A stretch of DNA of 64,000 bases from NCBI GenBank assembly GCA_038326025.1, contig JBBQJP010000013.1, forward strand, positions 1 to 64,000, given 5' to 3'. A program made the translations under genes and the position numbers. This document shows positions 1 to 8,354 of the stretch, piece after piece. Each line of letters opens with the position of its first letter. The first letter of the stretch is position 1. Below the pieces are notes generated by a model, which was not told the origin of the DNA, ran no database searches, and was given only the letters and a program-made list of their open reading frames with translations. This stretch comes from CAISIP01 sp038326025 (lineage in GTDB: Bacteria; Pseudomonadota; Gammaproteobacteria; Burkholderiales; Burkholderiaceae_C).

Positions 1-138
1 CAGGGCGTTGCACGCGCCAACAAGACGCTGAAGAATGTCAAGGGCGCCTGGGTGAAGGACCAGGAAGTCACCGTCGACAACGGCAAGGTCACCGGATACA
101 AGGTGATTCTGAAGGTGACCTTCATCCTGACGGATTGA
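1..138 (+). CDS. Dodecin, C-terminal part (cut by window edge)
   Basis: The window opens inside a reading frame with 45 codons left before TGA. The translation ends in VILKVTFILTD and contains a helix end (ARANKTLKNV), a Trp 17 residues in, and the strand pattern VTVDNGKVTGYKV. This is the dodecin fold: a small protein of about 65-75 residues that assembles into a hollow dodecamer storing flavin or CoA, with the Trp stacking on the isoalloxazine ring. The Gln often found just before the last strand reads Lys here (GYKV). The start lies outside the window. Confidence 0.85.
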   Translation, partial: QGVARANKTLKNVKGAWVKDQEVTVDNGKVTGYKVILKVTFILTD

Positions 139-432
139 TCCGAAGCGTCACCGCGATTCAACCGGGATGGACTGATCCCTGCTTCAGCAAGTGATCGACA
201 CGATCACGCGCGCTGGCAAGTCCCGGTCGTTCGATGGCGCACCGACGGTGCGCGACAGTGGCGGCAACATCTGAAACACGCAAAGACGATATTCGCCAGC
301 GTCCCTGCAACGGTCCGAGCGCACTGTCCAAGTCCACCATCGCCAACCTGCTCAACCTGTCCACGACACCGCGCAGGTTTTTGGGCATGCTCGGCACGCG
401 GCGCGGCGCGGCGCGACGGGATCGGTAACATC
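139..432. other. Stretch without a convincing intact gene
   Basis: Nearly 300 bases between the dodecin stop and the next plausible frame. Short open stretches exist but none has a ribosome binding site and start. One (about 176-273, + strand) translates to about 30 residues containing VIDTITRAGK and GAPTVRDSGG, faintly like the C-terminus of an isopropylmalate/tartrate dehydrogenase. The similarity is too weak to call. The stretch may be decayed coding DNA. Confidence 0.3.
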
Positions 433-732
433 GTGGTCTTCGACTCGCACGGGTTCACCATCGGCAATCACCTGGTCGATGACGCGATCACGACCATGCC
501 CTGGCACGTTCATATCGTACAGTTCACGCAGCTCGGAGACGCGCACACGTCGCGTCCGACGGATACACGGACCTATTTCACCAAGCCGCCGACGGCGCTC
601 GACGGCCATGGTGGACAGATCCTGCAGCCGACTGACAGCCCCGAGGTGCAACGGGTGGCGCTGGGTTTTGATGAACGCGTGCCAGAGCAGTTCAAGGCGA
701 ATCTGCGTTTGGCCAAAGGAGGCAAGGCATGA
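433..732 (+). CDS. Short unrecognised protein, possibly a gene remnant
   Basis: Open frame of 99 codons from a GTG, stop overlapping the start of the next gene by four bases (ATGA), as in translationally coupled pairs. I do not recognise it. The middle reads TYFTKPPTALDGHG, which resembles the KPPxAL segment of fumarylacetoacetate-hydrolase-family enzymes, but the expected downstream ELAVVIG-like segment is missing. The frame is open for some distance upstream without an ATG and no Shine-Dalgarno is visible at the GTG. It could be the 3' remnant of a larger gene once in an operon with the reductase. Codon use looks coding. Confidence 0.35.
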   Translation: MVFDSHGFTIGNHLVDDAITTMPWHVHIVQFTQLGDAHTSRPTDTRTYFTKPPTALDGHGGQILQPTDSPEVQRVALGFDERVPEQFKANLRLAKGGKA

Positions 733-1721
733 AGGTTTGTATCGTGGGAGCAGGGGCCATCGGCGGCTGGATCGGCACCCGGCTGGCGGCGGCCGGTGTC
801 CCGGTCAGCGCGATTGCGCGCGGAGACACGCTGGCGTCGCTGCGCACACATGGATGGCGGTTGCAGACGGCCGCTGGACAGGTCCAGGCGCCGGTAGTGG
901 CAGCCAGCGCCAACGCGGCCGATCTGGGCGAGCAGGATCTGGTCATCATCGCTGTGAAGGGGCCCGCCTTGAAGGCGGTGGCGCAGGGTCTGGGTCCGCT
1001 GTTGGGCGCGCAGACCATTGTGCTGCCGGCGATGAACGGCGTGCCGTGGTGGTTCTGCCAAGGCCTGCCCGGGTTTGACGAACCGCTGGCCAGTGTCGAT
1101 GCGGGTGGGGCCATCGCCCATGCGATCACGCTCGAACGGGTTCTGGGCTGTGTCGTGCATGGTTCCACGGCGACCGCCGAGCCCGGTCTGGTGCAACACA
1201 AGGGCGGCAACGGACTGATCGTTGGTGAGCCTGCTGGCGGTGGTTCGGACCGCAACCAGCGCGTGGCCGACTTGCTGAAACGCGGCGGTTTCGACGTGAC
1301 CTGTTCCGACGACGTGCGCCAGGCCATCTGGTACAAGTTGTGGGGCAACATGACGATGAACCCGGTCAGCGCGCTTACCGGCGCCACGGTCGACCGCATC
1401 CTTGGAGATCCATTGGTGCGGGCCTTCTGTTCGCAGGTCATGGTCGAGGCGCAGGCCATTGGCGCGCGTATTGGTTGTGCGATCGATGAGGCTCCGGAGG
1501 CCCGTCATGCGGTCACCGCCAAGATTGGCGCTTTCAAGACCTCGATGCTGCAGGATGCTCAGGCAGGGCGCCAACTCGAACTCGACGCCATCGTCTGCGT
1601 CGTGCACGAAATCGGCGGCCGGCTGGGGATTGCGACGCCGAGCATCAACGGCCTGCTCGGTCTGACACGATTGATGGCGCAGATGCGCGGTCTTTATCCA
1701 GACCCGGCTGCTGTGATTTGA
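729..1721 (+). CDS. Ketopantoate reductase family protein (PanE/ApbA fold)
   Basis: A 330-residue NADPH-dependent reductase of the 2-dehydropantoate 2-reductase superfamily. The N-terminal Rossmann motif GAGAIG is at residues 7-12 and is followed by the AVKGPAL segment and the PAMNGVPWW loop typical of these enzymes. The C-terminal helical domain includes the conserved WYKLWGNMTMNPVSALTG region that holds the substrate. A good ribosome site (AAGGAGGC) precedes the ATG. Several PanE-like paralogues usually occur per Burkholderiales genome and most are not the pantothenate enzyme; with no pan genes nearby, the physiological 2-oxoacid is unknown. Cytoplasmic. Confidence 0.85.
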   Translation: MKVCIVGAGAIGGWIGTRLAAAGVPVSAIARGDTLASLRTHGWRLQTAAGQVQAPVVAASANAADLGEQDLVIIAVKGPALKAVAQGLGPLLGAQTIVLPAMNGVPWWFCQGLPGFDEPLASVDAGGAIAHAITLERVLGCVVHGSTATAEPGLVQHKGGNGLIVGEPAGGGSDRNQRVADLLKRGGFDVTCSDDVRQAIWYKLWGNMTMNPVSALTGATVDRILGDPLVRAFCSQVMVEAQAIGARIGCAIDEAPEARHAVTAKIGAFKTSMLQDAQAGRQLELDAIVCVVHEIGGRLGIATPSINGLLGLTRLMAQMRGLYPDPAAVI

Positions 1722-1872
1722 CGATGGATCGTTCGCTGCCGCCATCTCAGCCCGCCGACGCACCTGGGCGATGGGAGGACAAGCCGGCAAAGGGCTGTTT
1801 GCGCGCCACAGTGCAATGTGAAATATTGTTGACCGATGGGCATGGGTTGCCAGTCCATGGCAGGATAGGGCC

Positions 1873-2163
1873 ATGAGCCAAACATACGGTATTCCTGCGC
1901 ACGAAACCTCCAGCTTCAAGCCCCACCGCGAACCGGTACGTTATGTCGTGTTGATCGACGCCGGTGGGTCAGGTGTGGCGATGTTGTTCCTGGCATCGCG
2001 CGAGAAGGTCTGGGAGTTCGATGCGGGTGCCATGGAAGTCAGCTCGATGACCTCGGGCATCATGCCGACGGTTGGCGCCAAGGATCCCGTATGGGACCTG
2101 GCCCTCAGTGGCCATAGCAAGGCAGAACGCGACGAGGCCCGGGTCTACGATCTGGGCGGCTGA
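1873..2163 (+). CDS. Conserved small hypothetical protein
   Basis: A 96-residue soluble protein with no signal peptide or membrane segment, preceded by AGGATAGGGCC as a ribosome site. Recognisable stretches are PAHETSSFKPH near the start, then RYVVLIDAGGSGVAMLF, FDAGAMEV and WDLALSGHSKAER. Proteins of this pattern occur as uncharacterised genes in Burkholderiales; I know of no function. It is convergent with the E1 gene and separated from it by a GC-rich hairpin. Confidence 0.6.
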   Translation: MSQTYGIPAHETSSFKPHREPVRYVVLIDAGGSGVAMLFLASREKVWEFDAGAMEVSSMTSGIMPTVGAKDPVWDLALSGHSKAERDEARVYDLGG

Positions 2164-2184
2164 CGCCGCTTCACCAACTGCCAT

Positions 2185-2213
2185 GTCGTGGTGGCGCGAC
2201 GCGCCCCCACGAC
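2185..2213. terminator. GC-rich hairpin between convergent genes
   Basis: Inverted repeat with 12-base arms (GTCGTGGTGGCG and CGCCCCCACGAC, one mismatch) around a five-base loop, lying between the convergent stops at 2163 and 2220. There is no clear T-run, so its role as a transcription terminator is inferred from position. Confidence 0.45.
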
Positions 2214-2219
2214 GCGATT

Positions 2220-4811
2220 TCATGTCTGCGGGTCGAGTGCCCGCTTTGCCATTGCGGCAATGCTGGCGGCATCCACCTCGAAAAATGCGCGCAACACCGA
2301 GCGCGTGTCGCTGCGCCCGAATCCATCCGTGCCTAGCGTATGGAAGCTGCGGTCAGCCGGAATGAAGGCGCGCACGCTCTCGGGCACAGCGCGTACATAG
2401 TCGGTGGCCGCGATCACCGGGCCCTGGCAGGACGCGAGCAGGGTGCCGAGATAAGCCTGTGACTGCGCCATGCCGTCGCGCGCCAGTTCGCTCCAGCTGG
2501 TGACGCTGATCACGTCGGCGGCTATACCTTGTTCGGCCAGCAGGATTGCTGCCTGCAGCACCTCGTTGAGGATGGCGCCTGAGCCCATCAACGTGACGCG
2601 CCTGGCTGTTGCGTCGCTCTTTGCCCGGGCGAAGTGGTAGGCCCCGCGCAACACACCTTCGGCTGCATCGTCGGGCAGGCTGGGTTGTGCGTAGTTCTCG
2701 TTCATCAGCGTGATGTAGTAGAAAACATCGCGCTGTTCGACCAGCATCTCGCGCATGCCGGCGTCCAGGATCACGGCCAGCTCGCCGGCAAAGGCTGGGT
2801 CGTAAGCCTTGCAGTTGGGAATGGTCGCGGCCACCAGATGGCTGCTGCCGTCCTGGTGCTGCAATCCTTCTCCGGCCAGTGTGGTGCGCCCGGATGTGGC
2901 GCCGAGCAGGAAACCACGCGCCCGCTGGTCGGCCGCCGCCCAGATGGCGTCGCCGACACGCTGGAAACCGAACATCGAGTAATAGATATACAACGGCAAC
3001 ATCGCCAGGCCATGTACGCTGTAGCTGGTGGCAGCGGCCGTCCAGCTGGCGATGGCACCGGCCTCGCTGATGCCTTCCTCGAGAATCTGGCCGTCCATGG
3101 CTTCACGGTAGCTCAGCACCGAGCCGATGTCCTCGGGTGCGTAGCGCTGGCCGACACTGCTGTAGATGCCGACCTGCTTGAACAGGTTGGCCATGCCGAA
3201 GGTGCGCGCCTCGTCGGCCACGATGGGCACGATGCGCGGGCCCAGCTCCTTGTCCTTGAGCAGGTTGCCCAGCATGCGCACAAAAGCCATGGTGGTGCTC
3301 ATGGCCTTGCCGTCGGCCTGCAGCGCGAAAGCGCCATAACCCGTCAGTGGCGGCACGGGCACGACCGCACAGGTGGTTTCGCGACGTGGCATGGCGCCAC
3401 CGAGCGCGGCGCGATGGGCCTTCAGGTAGGCCATCTCGGGACTGTCATCGGTCGGTTTGAAGAAGTCCAGGCCTTGCGCCTGTGCATCGCTCAGCGGCAG
3501 CTGGAAGCGGTCGCGAAAAGCGAGCAGATCGGCGCCGTCGAGTTTCTTCTGGCTGTGGGTGGTCATGCGCCCCTGACCGGCCGTGCCCATGCCGTAGCCC
3601 TTTTTGGTGTGGGCCAGGATCACCGTGGGCTGGCCGCGGTGGGCGGCGGCCGCAGCATATGCCGCATGGATCTTCACCAGGTCGTGTCCGCCACGTTTGA
3701 GGCGGTCGATCTGCTCGTCACTCAGACCCATGGCCAGCCTGCTCAATTCCGGGTTCTGGCCGAAGAAGTTGTCTCGGTTGTAGCGTCCGTCCTTGGCCGC
3801 GAAGGTCTGCATCTGGCCGTCCACCGTTTCGGACAACGCCCGCACCAGGGCGCCGCTGGTGTCGCGTGCGAAAAGCCCATCCCAGTCACTGCCCCAGACC
3901 AGCTTGATGACGTTCCAGCCCGCGCCGCAGAACAGACGCTCGAGCTCGTCAATGACCCGGCCATTGCCGCGCACCGGGCCGTCGAGCCGCTGCAGGTTGC
4001 AATTGACGACCCAGACCAGGTTGTCAAGATTCTCGCGCGCGGCCAATGTCAGCGCGCTCATGCTCTCGGGTTCGTCCATCTCGCCGTCGCCAAACACGCC
4101 CCAGACCTTGCGCGCGTCGCAGTTCTGGAGTTGGCGATGCGACAGGTAGCGCATGAACCGCGCGTGGTAGATCGAACTGATCGGTCCGATGCCCATGGAG
4201 CCGGTCGGGAACTGCCAGAAATCGGGCATCAGCCATGGATGCGGATAACTGCTCAGGCCGCGGGCGCCATTGGCGCCAGCGCTGATCTCCTGGCGGTAGT
4301 GTTTCAGGTCGGCTTCGCAAAGGCGACCTTCGAGAAAGGCGCGGGCATAGACGCCCGGGGCGCTGTGGGGCTGGAAGAACACCAGGTCGCCGCCGTGGGT
4401 GGGACAACGCCCATGGAAGAAGTGGTTGAAGCCGGTCTCGAACAGGTCGGCTGCGCTGGCATAACTCGCGACATGGCCGCCCAGTTCGCCATAAGCTAGG
4501 TTGGCCCGCACCACCATTGCCAGCGCATTCCAGCGGATCAGCGAACCGAGGCGTTCCTCGATGGCCAGGTCGCCGGGGAAATCCGGCTGGTCCTGTACCG
4601 CGATCGTGTTGACATATGGGGTGTTCAGATCGGGCTGCCAACCGATTCCTTGCGTACGTGCCAGGCCGGCCAGTTCATCGAGCATGGCGCACGCCCGTGC
4701 AGGGCCGTCCGCAGCGACCAGCGACAAAAAGGCGTCGCGCCATTCGGCGATTTCGGTGGGGTCTGCGGATGCGGCGCCTGGCGCTGGAAATGGGAGAGTG
4801 GTGGCATTCAT
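2220..4811 (-). CDS. Homodimeric 2-oxoacid dehydrogenase E1 (AceE/MdeB type)
   Basis: An 863-residue thiamine-diphosphate E1 component of the homodimeric AceE class, slightly shorter than E. coli AceE (887). The TPP/Mg motif starts at GDGEMDEPES (residues 241-250) and closes at NCN (270-272). It would oxidatively decarboxylate pyruvate or 2-oxobutyrate and pass the acyl group to a lipoyl E2. No E2 or E3 gene is near, unlike housekeeping aceEF. It is divergent from an Lrp/AsnC regulator, the arrangement of Pseudomonas mdeR-mdeB, where MdeB is a 2-oxobutyrate dehydrogenase linked to methionine breakdown. That makes a specialised catabolic E1 at least as likely as the central enzyme. The first ATG (MNATTLPF) is used; no strong ribosome site is seen. 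Confidence 0.85.
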   Translation of the reverse strand: MNATTLPFPAPGAASADPTEIAEWRDAFLSLVAADGPARACAMLDELAGLARTQGIGWQPDLNTPYVNTIAVQDQPDFPGDLAIEERLGSLIRWNALAMVVRANLAYGELGGHVASYASAADLFETGFNHFFHGRCPTHGGDLVFFQPHSAPGVYARAFLEGRLCEADLKHYRQEISAGANGARGLSSYPHPWLMPDFWQFPTGSMGIGPISSIYHARFMRYLSHRQLQNCDARKVWGVFGDGEMDEPESMSALTLAARENLDNLVWVVNCNLQRLDGPVRGNGRVIDELERLFCGAGWNVIKLVWGSDWDGLFARDTSGALVRALSETVDGQMQTFAAKDGRYNRDNFFGQNPELSRLAMGLSDEQIDRLKRGGHDLVKIHAAYAAAAAHRGQPTVILAHTKKGYGMGTAGQGRMTTHSQKKLDGADLLAFRDRFQLPLSDAQAQGLDFFKPTDDSPEMAYLKAHRAALGGAMPRRETTCAVVPVPPLTGYGAFALQADGKAMSTTMAFVRMLGNLLKDKELGPRIVPIVADEARTFGMANLFKQVGIYSSVGQRYAPEDIGSVLSYREAMDGQILEEGISEAGAIASWTAAATSYSVHGLAMLPLYIYYSMFGFQRVGDAIWAAADQRARGFLLGATSGRTTLAGEGLQHQDGSSHLVAATIPNCKAYDPAFAGELAVILDAGMREMLVEQRDVFYYITLMNENYAQPSLPDDAAEGVLRGAYHFARAKSDATARRVTLMGSGAILNEVLQAAILLAEQGIAADVISVTSWSELARDGMAQSQAYLGTLLASCQGPVIAATDYVRAVPESVRAFIPADRSFHTLGTDGFGRSDTRSVLRAFFEVDAASIAAMAKRALDPQT

Positions 4812-4870
4812 GGTGATTTAACTTTATGCTTGAATGCACCGCATGTGCTGCCAAAAGTGTCGGTACTAAA

Positions 4871-4895
4871 TGCTGAATTCAGCAGAATATGCTGC
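4871..4895. promoter_or_regulatory. Tandem palindromes, probable Lrp/AsnC operator
   Basis: The 104-base gap between the divergent E1 and Lrp genes holds a perfect 14-base palindrome TGCTGAATTCAGCA (4871-4884), overlapped by a second imperfect one, GCAGAATATGCTGC (4882-4895). Symmetric AT-centred sites in such a gap fit autoregulation and control of the E1 gene by the adjacent Lrp/AsnC protein. Binding is inferred. Confidence 0.55.
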
Positions 4896-4915
4896 AATGG
4901 CCGAAGGAAACAGAC

Positions 4916-5386
4916 ATGAAACTCGATCGAAGCGACTTGCGCATCCTCGATGAACTCCAACGCGACGGCGCGCTGACCAATGCCGAACTGGCGCGGCGCA
5001 TCGGTTTGTCGCCGTCGCCCTGCCTGGCGCGGGTCAAGTTGCTGGAGCAGTCGGGTGCGATTCAGCGTTATGTGGCGCTGGCCAGTGCCGCGGCGTTGGG
5101 CCTGGGCCTGACGGTGTTCATTTCAATCAGCCTGAAGACCCAGAGCAAGGCGACGTTGGCCGAGTTCGAAGCCGAAATTGCGCGCCACGAAGAGGTCATG
5201 GAGTGTTACCTGATGACAGGGGACAGCGACTATCTGCTGCGCGTGGCAATCACCGACATGGCTGCATTAGAGCGCTTCATCCTCGAGCAGCTCTCACCGA
5301 TTCCGGGCGTGGAAAAAATCCGCTCGAGTTTTGCGCTCAAACAGGTGCGCTATAAAACGGCTCTGCCGCTGGGGCACCTGGCGTAA
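4916..5386 (+). CDS. Lrp/AsnC family transcriptional regulator
   Basis: A 156-residue regulator. An N-terminal winged helix-turn-helix (LDRSDLRILDELQRDG, then LTNAELARRIGLSPSPCLAR) is followed by the AsnC ligand-binding/oligomerisation domain (EVMECYLMTGDSDYLLRV). The ATG at 4916 follows GAAGGA; an upstream in-frame start would add nine unlikely residues. Divergent from the AceE/MdeB-type E1 gene, which it probably controls in response to an amino acid (compare MdeR), through the palindromes in the shared promoter gap. Confidence 0.9.
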   Translation: MKLDRSDLRILDELQRDGALTNAELARRIGLSPSPCLARVKLLEQSGAIQRYVALASAAALGLGLTVFISISLKTQSKATLAEFEAEIARHEEVMECYLMTGDSDYLLRVAITDMAALERFILEQLSPIPGVEKIRSSFALKQVRYKTALPLGHLA

Positions 5387-5404
5387 CACCTGCGGCGATA
5401 CAGA

Positions 5405-5427
5405 GGCGCCGGCGACAGGCCGGCGCC
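5405..5427. terminator. Bidirectional hairpin between convergent genes
   Basis: A perfect nine-base stem (GGCGCCGGC / GCCGGCGCC) with a GACAG loop, between the stops of the Lrp gene (5386) and the GST gene (5438). It is well placed to end both transcripts, although no T-run follows. Confidence 0.55.
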
Positions 5428-5437
5428 GATTACGGCG

Positions 5438-6082
5438 TCACGGGGACTTGGCAAACTCCGCGCGCACCTGCTTGTCGTAGGCCAGCATCTTTTGCACGCT
5501 GGGGCGTTGCTCCATGCGCTTTAGATGCGCCTGGCAATGGCCGAATTCCGACAGGTCCACCTTGAACGAACTGCCACGGCGGAAACACCAGTAGAAATAC
5601 GCATCGGCGCAGCTGAAGCTCGAGAAAAACCACTCGCGACCGGCCAGCATGGTGTCGGCGATCGCGAATTGTTCGCGCAGTCCTTGTGCACCCAGGTCGC
5701 ACACACTGTCGGCGCTGCCCTCCAGATCGCAATAGCGCTCGGGCCTGGCCTGCTGCGTGATCTTGGGATGCATGGCGCTGGCGCACCAGCTCATCACCGA
5801 GAGTGCGCGCATGGCGTCCATCGGATCTTCCGGTAACAGCTGGGCATCCGGAAAATGCAGTGCAATCCACATCTGGATCGCGACATTCTCGGTCAGCGGC
5901 TGGCCGTCGATGATCAGCGTGGGCACCTTGCCTTTCGGGTTGATCTGCAGGTATGCCGGATCCCTGTTGATACCCAGGGACAAATTGATGTTGACCGTGT
6001 CGAACGCGACACCGACTTCCGTAAGCAGGACGTAAGGCACCAGGCTACAGGCGCCCGGGCAATAGGCAAGAGTCAGTTTCAT
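5438..6082 (-). CDS. Glutathione S-transferase (beta-like)
   Basis: A 214-residue cytosolic GST. The thioredoxin-like N-domain starts MKLTLAYCPGACSLVPYV; the Cys in PGACS (residue 12) matches the catalytic Cys10 of bacterial beta-class enzymes. The cis-Pro GSH-binding segment GKVPTLIIDG is followed by LTENVAI. A helical C-domain follows. The ATG at 6082 has the ribosome site AAGGAAGCC; longer in-frame starts lack one and would add implausible sequence. Expected role: conjugation or glutathione-dependent detoxification. The substrate is unknown. Confidence 0.88.
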   Translation of the reverse strand: MKLTLAYCPGACSLVPYVLLTEVGVAFDTVNINLSLGINRDPAYLQINPKGKVPTLIIDGQPLTENVAIQMWIALHFPDAQLLPEDPMDAMRALSVMSWCASAMHPKITQQARPERYCDLEGSADSVCDLGAQGLREQFAIADTMLAGREWFFSSFSCADAYFYWCFRRGSSFKVDLSEFGHCQAHLKRMEQRPSVQKMLAYDKQVRAEFAKSP

Positions 6083-6302
6083 GGCTTCCTTTGCTGTGGA
6101 TTGACGTGTTTCAATGCCTGCCGTCATTGCGCACAGGTGCTGCAAGGCCATGATATCCGCGTGACCCTGATGCTGGCAGGTCTTGCCGGTCTGGCGTAAA
6201 ACTGCCTGTGCCGCAATGGCGGGCGGTCGGAAGATTACGTCGCCCATGTGACGGCTGTGGCTTGCGGTCCGTGGTGCAATGGCGCAAACGAAAGGACTCC
6301 CC

Positions 6303-7556
6303 GTGATATCCAGCCAATCTGCCAAGACCCGTGAATTGCTCGAACGCCTGGGTGCGTTTTTCGACCAGCATATCTACCCCAACGAGGCGCGCTTTCACAC
6401 CGAACTGTCCGAGCTTCGGCGTGCCGGCGATCCGTGGAAGCCGCTGGCGCTGATCGCGGAGCTCAAGGTCAAGGCGCAGGCAGTGAAATTGTGGAACATG
6501 TTCCTGCCCCATCCCTACAAGGGCCAGGGTGGCATCTCCAACCTGGACTACGCGCCGTTGTGCGAGGTGATGGGGCGGGTGTCCTGGTCGGGTGAGGTGT
6601 TCAATTGTTCGGCTCCTGATACCGGCAACATGGAGACGCTGGAGCGTTACGCCACCGACGCGCAGAAGCAGCGCTGGCTGGAGCCGTTGCTGGCCGGCGA
6701 GATCCGTTCGGCCTTTCTGATGACCGAGCCGGCGGTGGCTTCATCAGACGCCACCAACATCCAGTGCAGCATCGTGCGTGACGGCGACGACTACATCATC
6801 AATGGTCGCAAGTGGTTCTCGTCGGGCGCCGGCAATCCGCTTTGCGCGATTTTCATCGTCATGGGCAAGACCGATCCGGACGGCCCGCGCCATGCACAGC
6901 AGTCCATGGTGCTGGTGCCGCGCGACGCGGCCGGCGTCACGGTACTGCGACCCCTGAGTGTGTTCGGTTACGACGACGCTCCGCACGGCCACATGGAGGT
7001 GGTGCTCGACAACGTGCGGGTGCCGGTGACGAACATACTGCTCGGCGAAGGGCGCGGCTTCGAAATCGCCCAGGGCCGCCTGGGCCCGGGACGTATCCAC
7101 CATTGCATGCGCTCTATCGGCGCGGCCGAGCGCGCGCTCGAGATGATGGTCGACCGGCTGCAGTCACGTATCGCTTTCGGCAAGCCGCTGGCCGAACAGT
7201 CAGTCTGGCATGAGCGTATCGCCGAATCGCGCTGCATGATCGACCAGGCACGTCTGCTCACGCTCAATGCGGCGCACATGATGGACACGGTGGGCAACAA
7301 GCAGGCGCGCGCCGAGATCGCGATGATCAAGGTGGTGGCACCCAATATGTCGTGCAAGGTGGTCGACTGGGCCATCCAGGCCCATGGCGCGGCGGGTGTC
7401 AGCCAGGATTTCTGGCTCGCCGAGGCGTATGCCCATCAGCGCACCGTGCGTCTGGTCGACGGGCCGGACGAGGTGCACCGCAACGCGATTGCCAAGATTG
7501 AGCTGGCCAAACGCGCGGCCGTTCGCAAGGGGCTCACGTCAGCATCAGGCCACTGA
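6303..7556 (+). CDS. Acyl-CoA dehydrogenase family protein
   Basis: A 417-residue FAD enzyme that introduces a 2,3-double bond into an acyl-CoA. The N-terminal helical domain (FFDQHIYPNEARF) is followed by the flavin-binding region FLMTEPAVASSDATN, the strand domain with INGRKWFSSGAGNP, and the C-terminal helical bundle with AHGAAGVSQDFWLAEAY and VDGPDEVHRNAIAKIEL, the usual C-terminal signature. The GTG at 6303 is chosen because AAAGGA sits seven bases upstream; an ATG at 6279 is possible. Sequence features (GGISNLDYAPLCEVMG) resemble ACAD10/11-type members, often active on long or hydroxylated acyl chains. The gene abuts the convergent DUF3157-like gene with no gap. Confidence 0.9.
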   Translation: MISSQSAKTRELLERLGAFFDQHIYPNEARFHTELSELRRAGDPWKPLALIAELKVKAQAVKLWNMFLPHPYKGQGGISNLDYAPLCEVMGRVSWSGEVFNCSAPDTGNMETLERYATDAQKQRWLEPLLAGEIRSAFLMTEPAVASSDATNIQCSIVRDGDDYIINGRKWFSSGAGNPLCAIFIVMGKTDPDGPRHAQQSMVLVPRDAAGVTVLRPLSVFGYDDAPHGHMEVVLDNVRVPVTNILLGEGRGFEIAQGRLGPGRIHHCMRSIGAAERALEMMVDRLQSRIAFGKPLAEQSVWHERIAESRCMIDQARLLTLNAAHMMDTVGNKQARAEIAMIKVVAPNMSCKVVDWAIQAHGAAGVSQDFWLAEAYAHQRTVRLVDGPDEVHRNAIAKIELAKRAAVRKGLTSASGH

Positions 7557-8108
7557 CTATTTTTCGAATGTCAGCAGTTTGCTTGGAAGCACCCAGATGC
7601 GCGCCAGGCACACACCCTTGTCGGGGGTGTACTTGCTCAGTTCGCCCATTTCGCAGCGGTCGCCGCCCACCACCTGGATCCGTGTGATGTCATCACACGC
7701 GATGCCGATGAACTCGACGACCCGCGTCTTGCTGTCGGTCGGGCGCAAATTCTGAAAGCCCCGTCCCAGAGACTGGTGCATCACTCCGTTGGCACGGTAG
7801 GCAGAAAAATAGGGCACAAGCTGCACGATTTCATACGGCAGGCCATTGGTCATTTTCAGTGTGACGCGGCAGTTGGGTCCGAACGGGGTCCGGTCCTCCA
7901 GTTCCAGAGTGGCCTGCTCGACCTTCTTGTCCTTGCCATCCTGACTGGCGTTCGCACTGGCCTCCTTGGCCTCGGCATAGCGCCAGGTGCCGTCATCCTT
8001 GAGCAGCACCTTGCGTCCGTCGGGAGTCGGCAGTTCCATGTCGGCCTGCGCGGCGCCCGCCAGTCCCAGCGCCAGCAATGTTGACAGAATAGCGAGACAT
8101 CGTTTCAT
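7557..8108 (-). CDS. Secreted DUF3157-like protein
   Basis: A 183-residue exported protein. A signal peptide (MKRCLAILSTLLALGLAGAA, cleavage after AQA) is followed by the segment PTPDGRKVLLKDDGTWRY, typical of DUF3157 proteins (a short strand motif of the form DGRxVxLxDDGTW). The rest, with two Cys pairs (NCRV; ACDD, RCEM, VCLA), is probably a beta-rich periplasmic domain. Function unknown. The start is at MKRC; an upstream extension in frame reads like non-coding sequence. Confidence 0.75.
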   Translation of the reverse strand: MKRCLAILSTLLALGLAGAAQADMELPTPDGRKVLLKDDGTWRYAEAKEASANASQDGKDKKVEQATLELEDRTPFGPNCRVTLKMTNGLPYEIVQLVPYFSAYRANGVMHQSLGRGFQNLRPTDSKTRVVEFIGIACDDITRIQVVGGDRCEMGELSKYTPDKGVCLARIWVLPSKLLTFEK

Positions 8109-8354
8109 GGTTTTATCCTCTGATAGCCTTGTCTGAATGGGGCCTCGACTTTTGTCGTGCGGGGCCAGTTCTGGCCTGTTGCAGTTGTCAAGGGTAGCCG
8201 ATGTCCATCGCCGCGTGCCGCGGGCGCCGCACGTGCTGCACGCGGGTGACCGTGGACGCACGCCGGGCAGGCGTTATCCTGTCGGTCACACTGCCGCGAT
8301 GTCGCGCCTGGATAGGGGCGGCCTGGAAGCGGCATTTTTTGCACAAGGAACTTC

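Noticed and set aside
573..1919. A 448-codon frame antisense to the ketopantoate reductase
   Set aside because: The + strand gene has clear Rossmann and family motifs and a good ribosome site; the antisense product resembles nothing.
2634..4499. A 621-codon open frame antisense to the E1 gene
   Set aside because: High-GC shadow of the strongly supported E1 frame; no family resemblance, no ribosome site.
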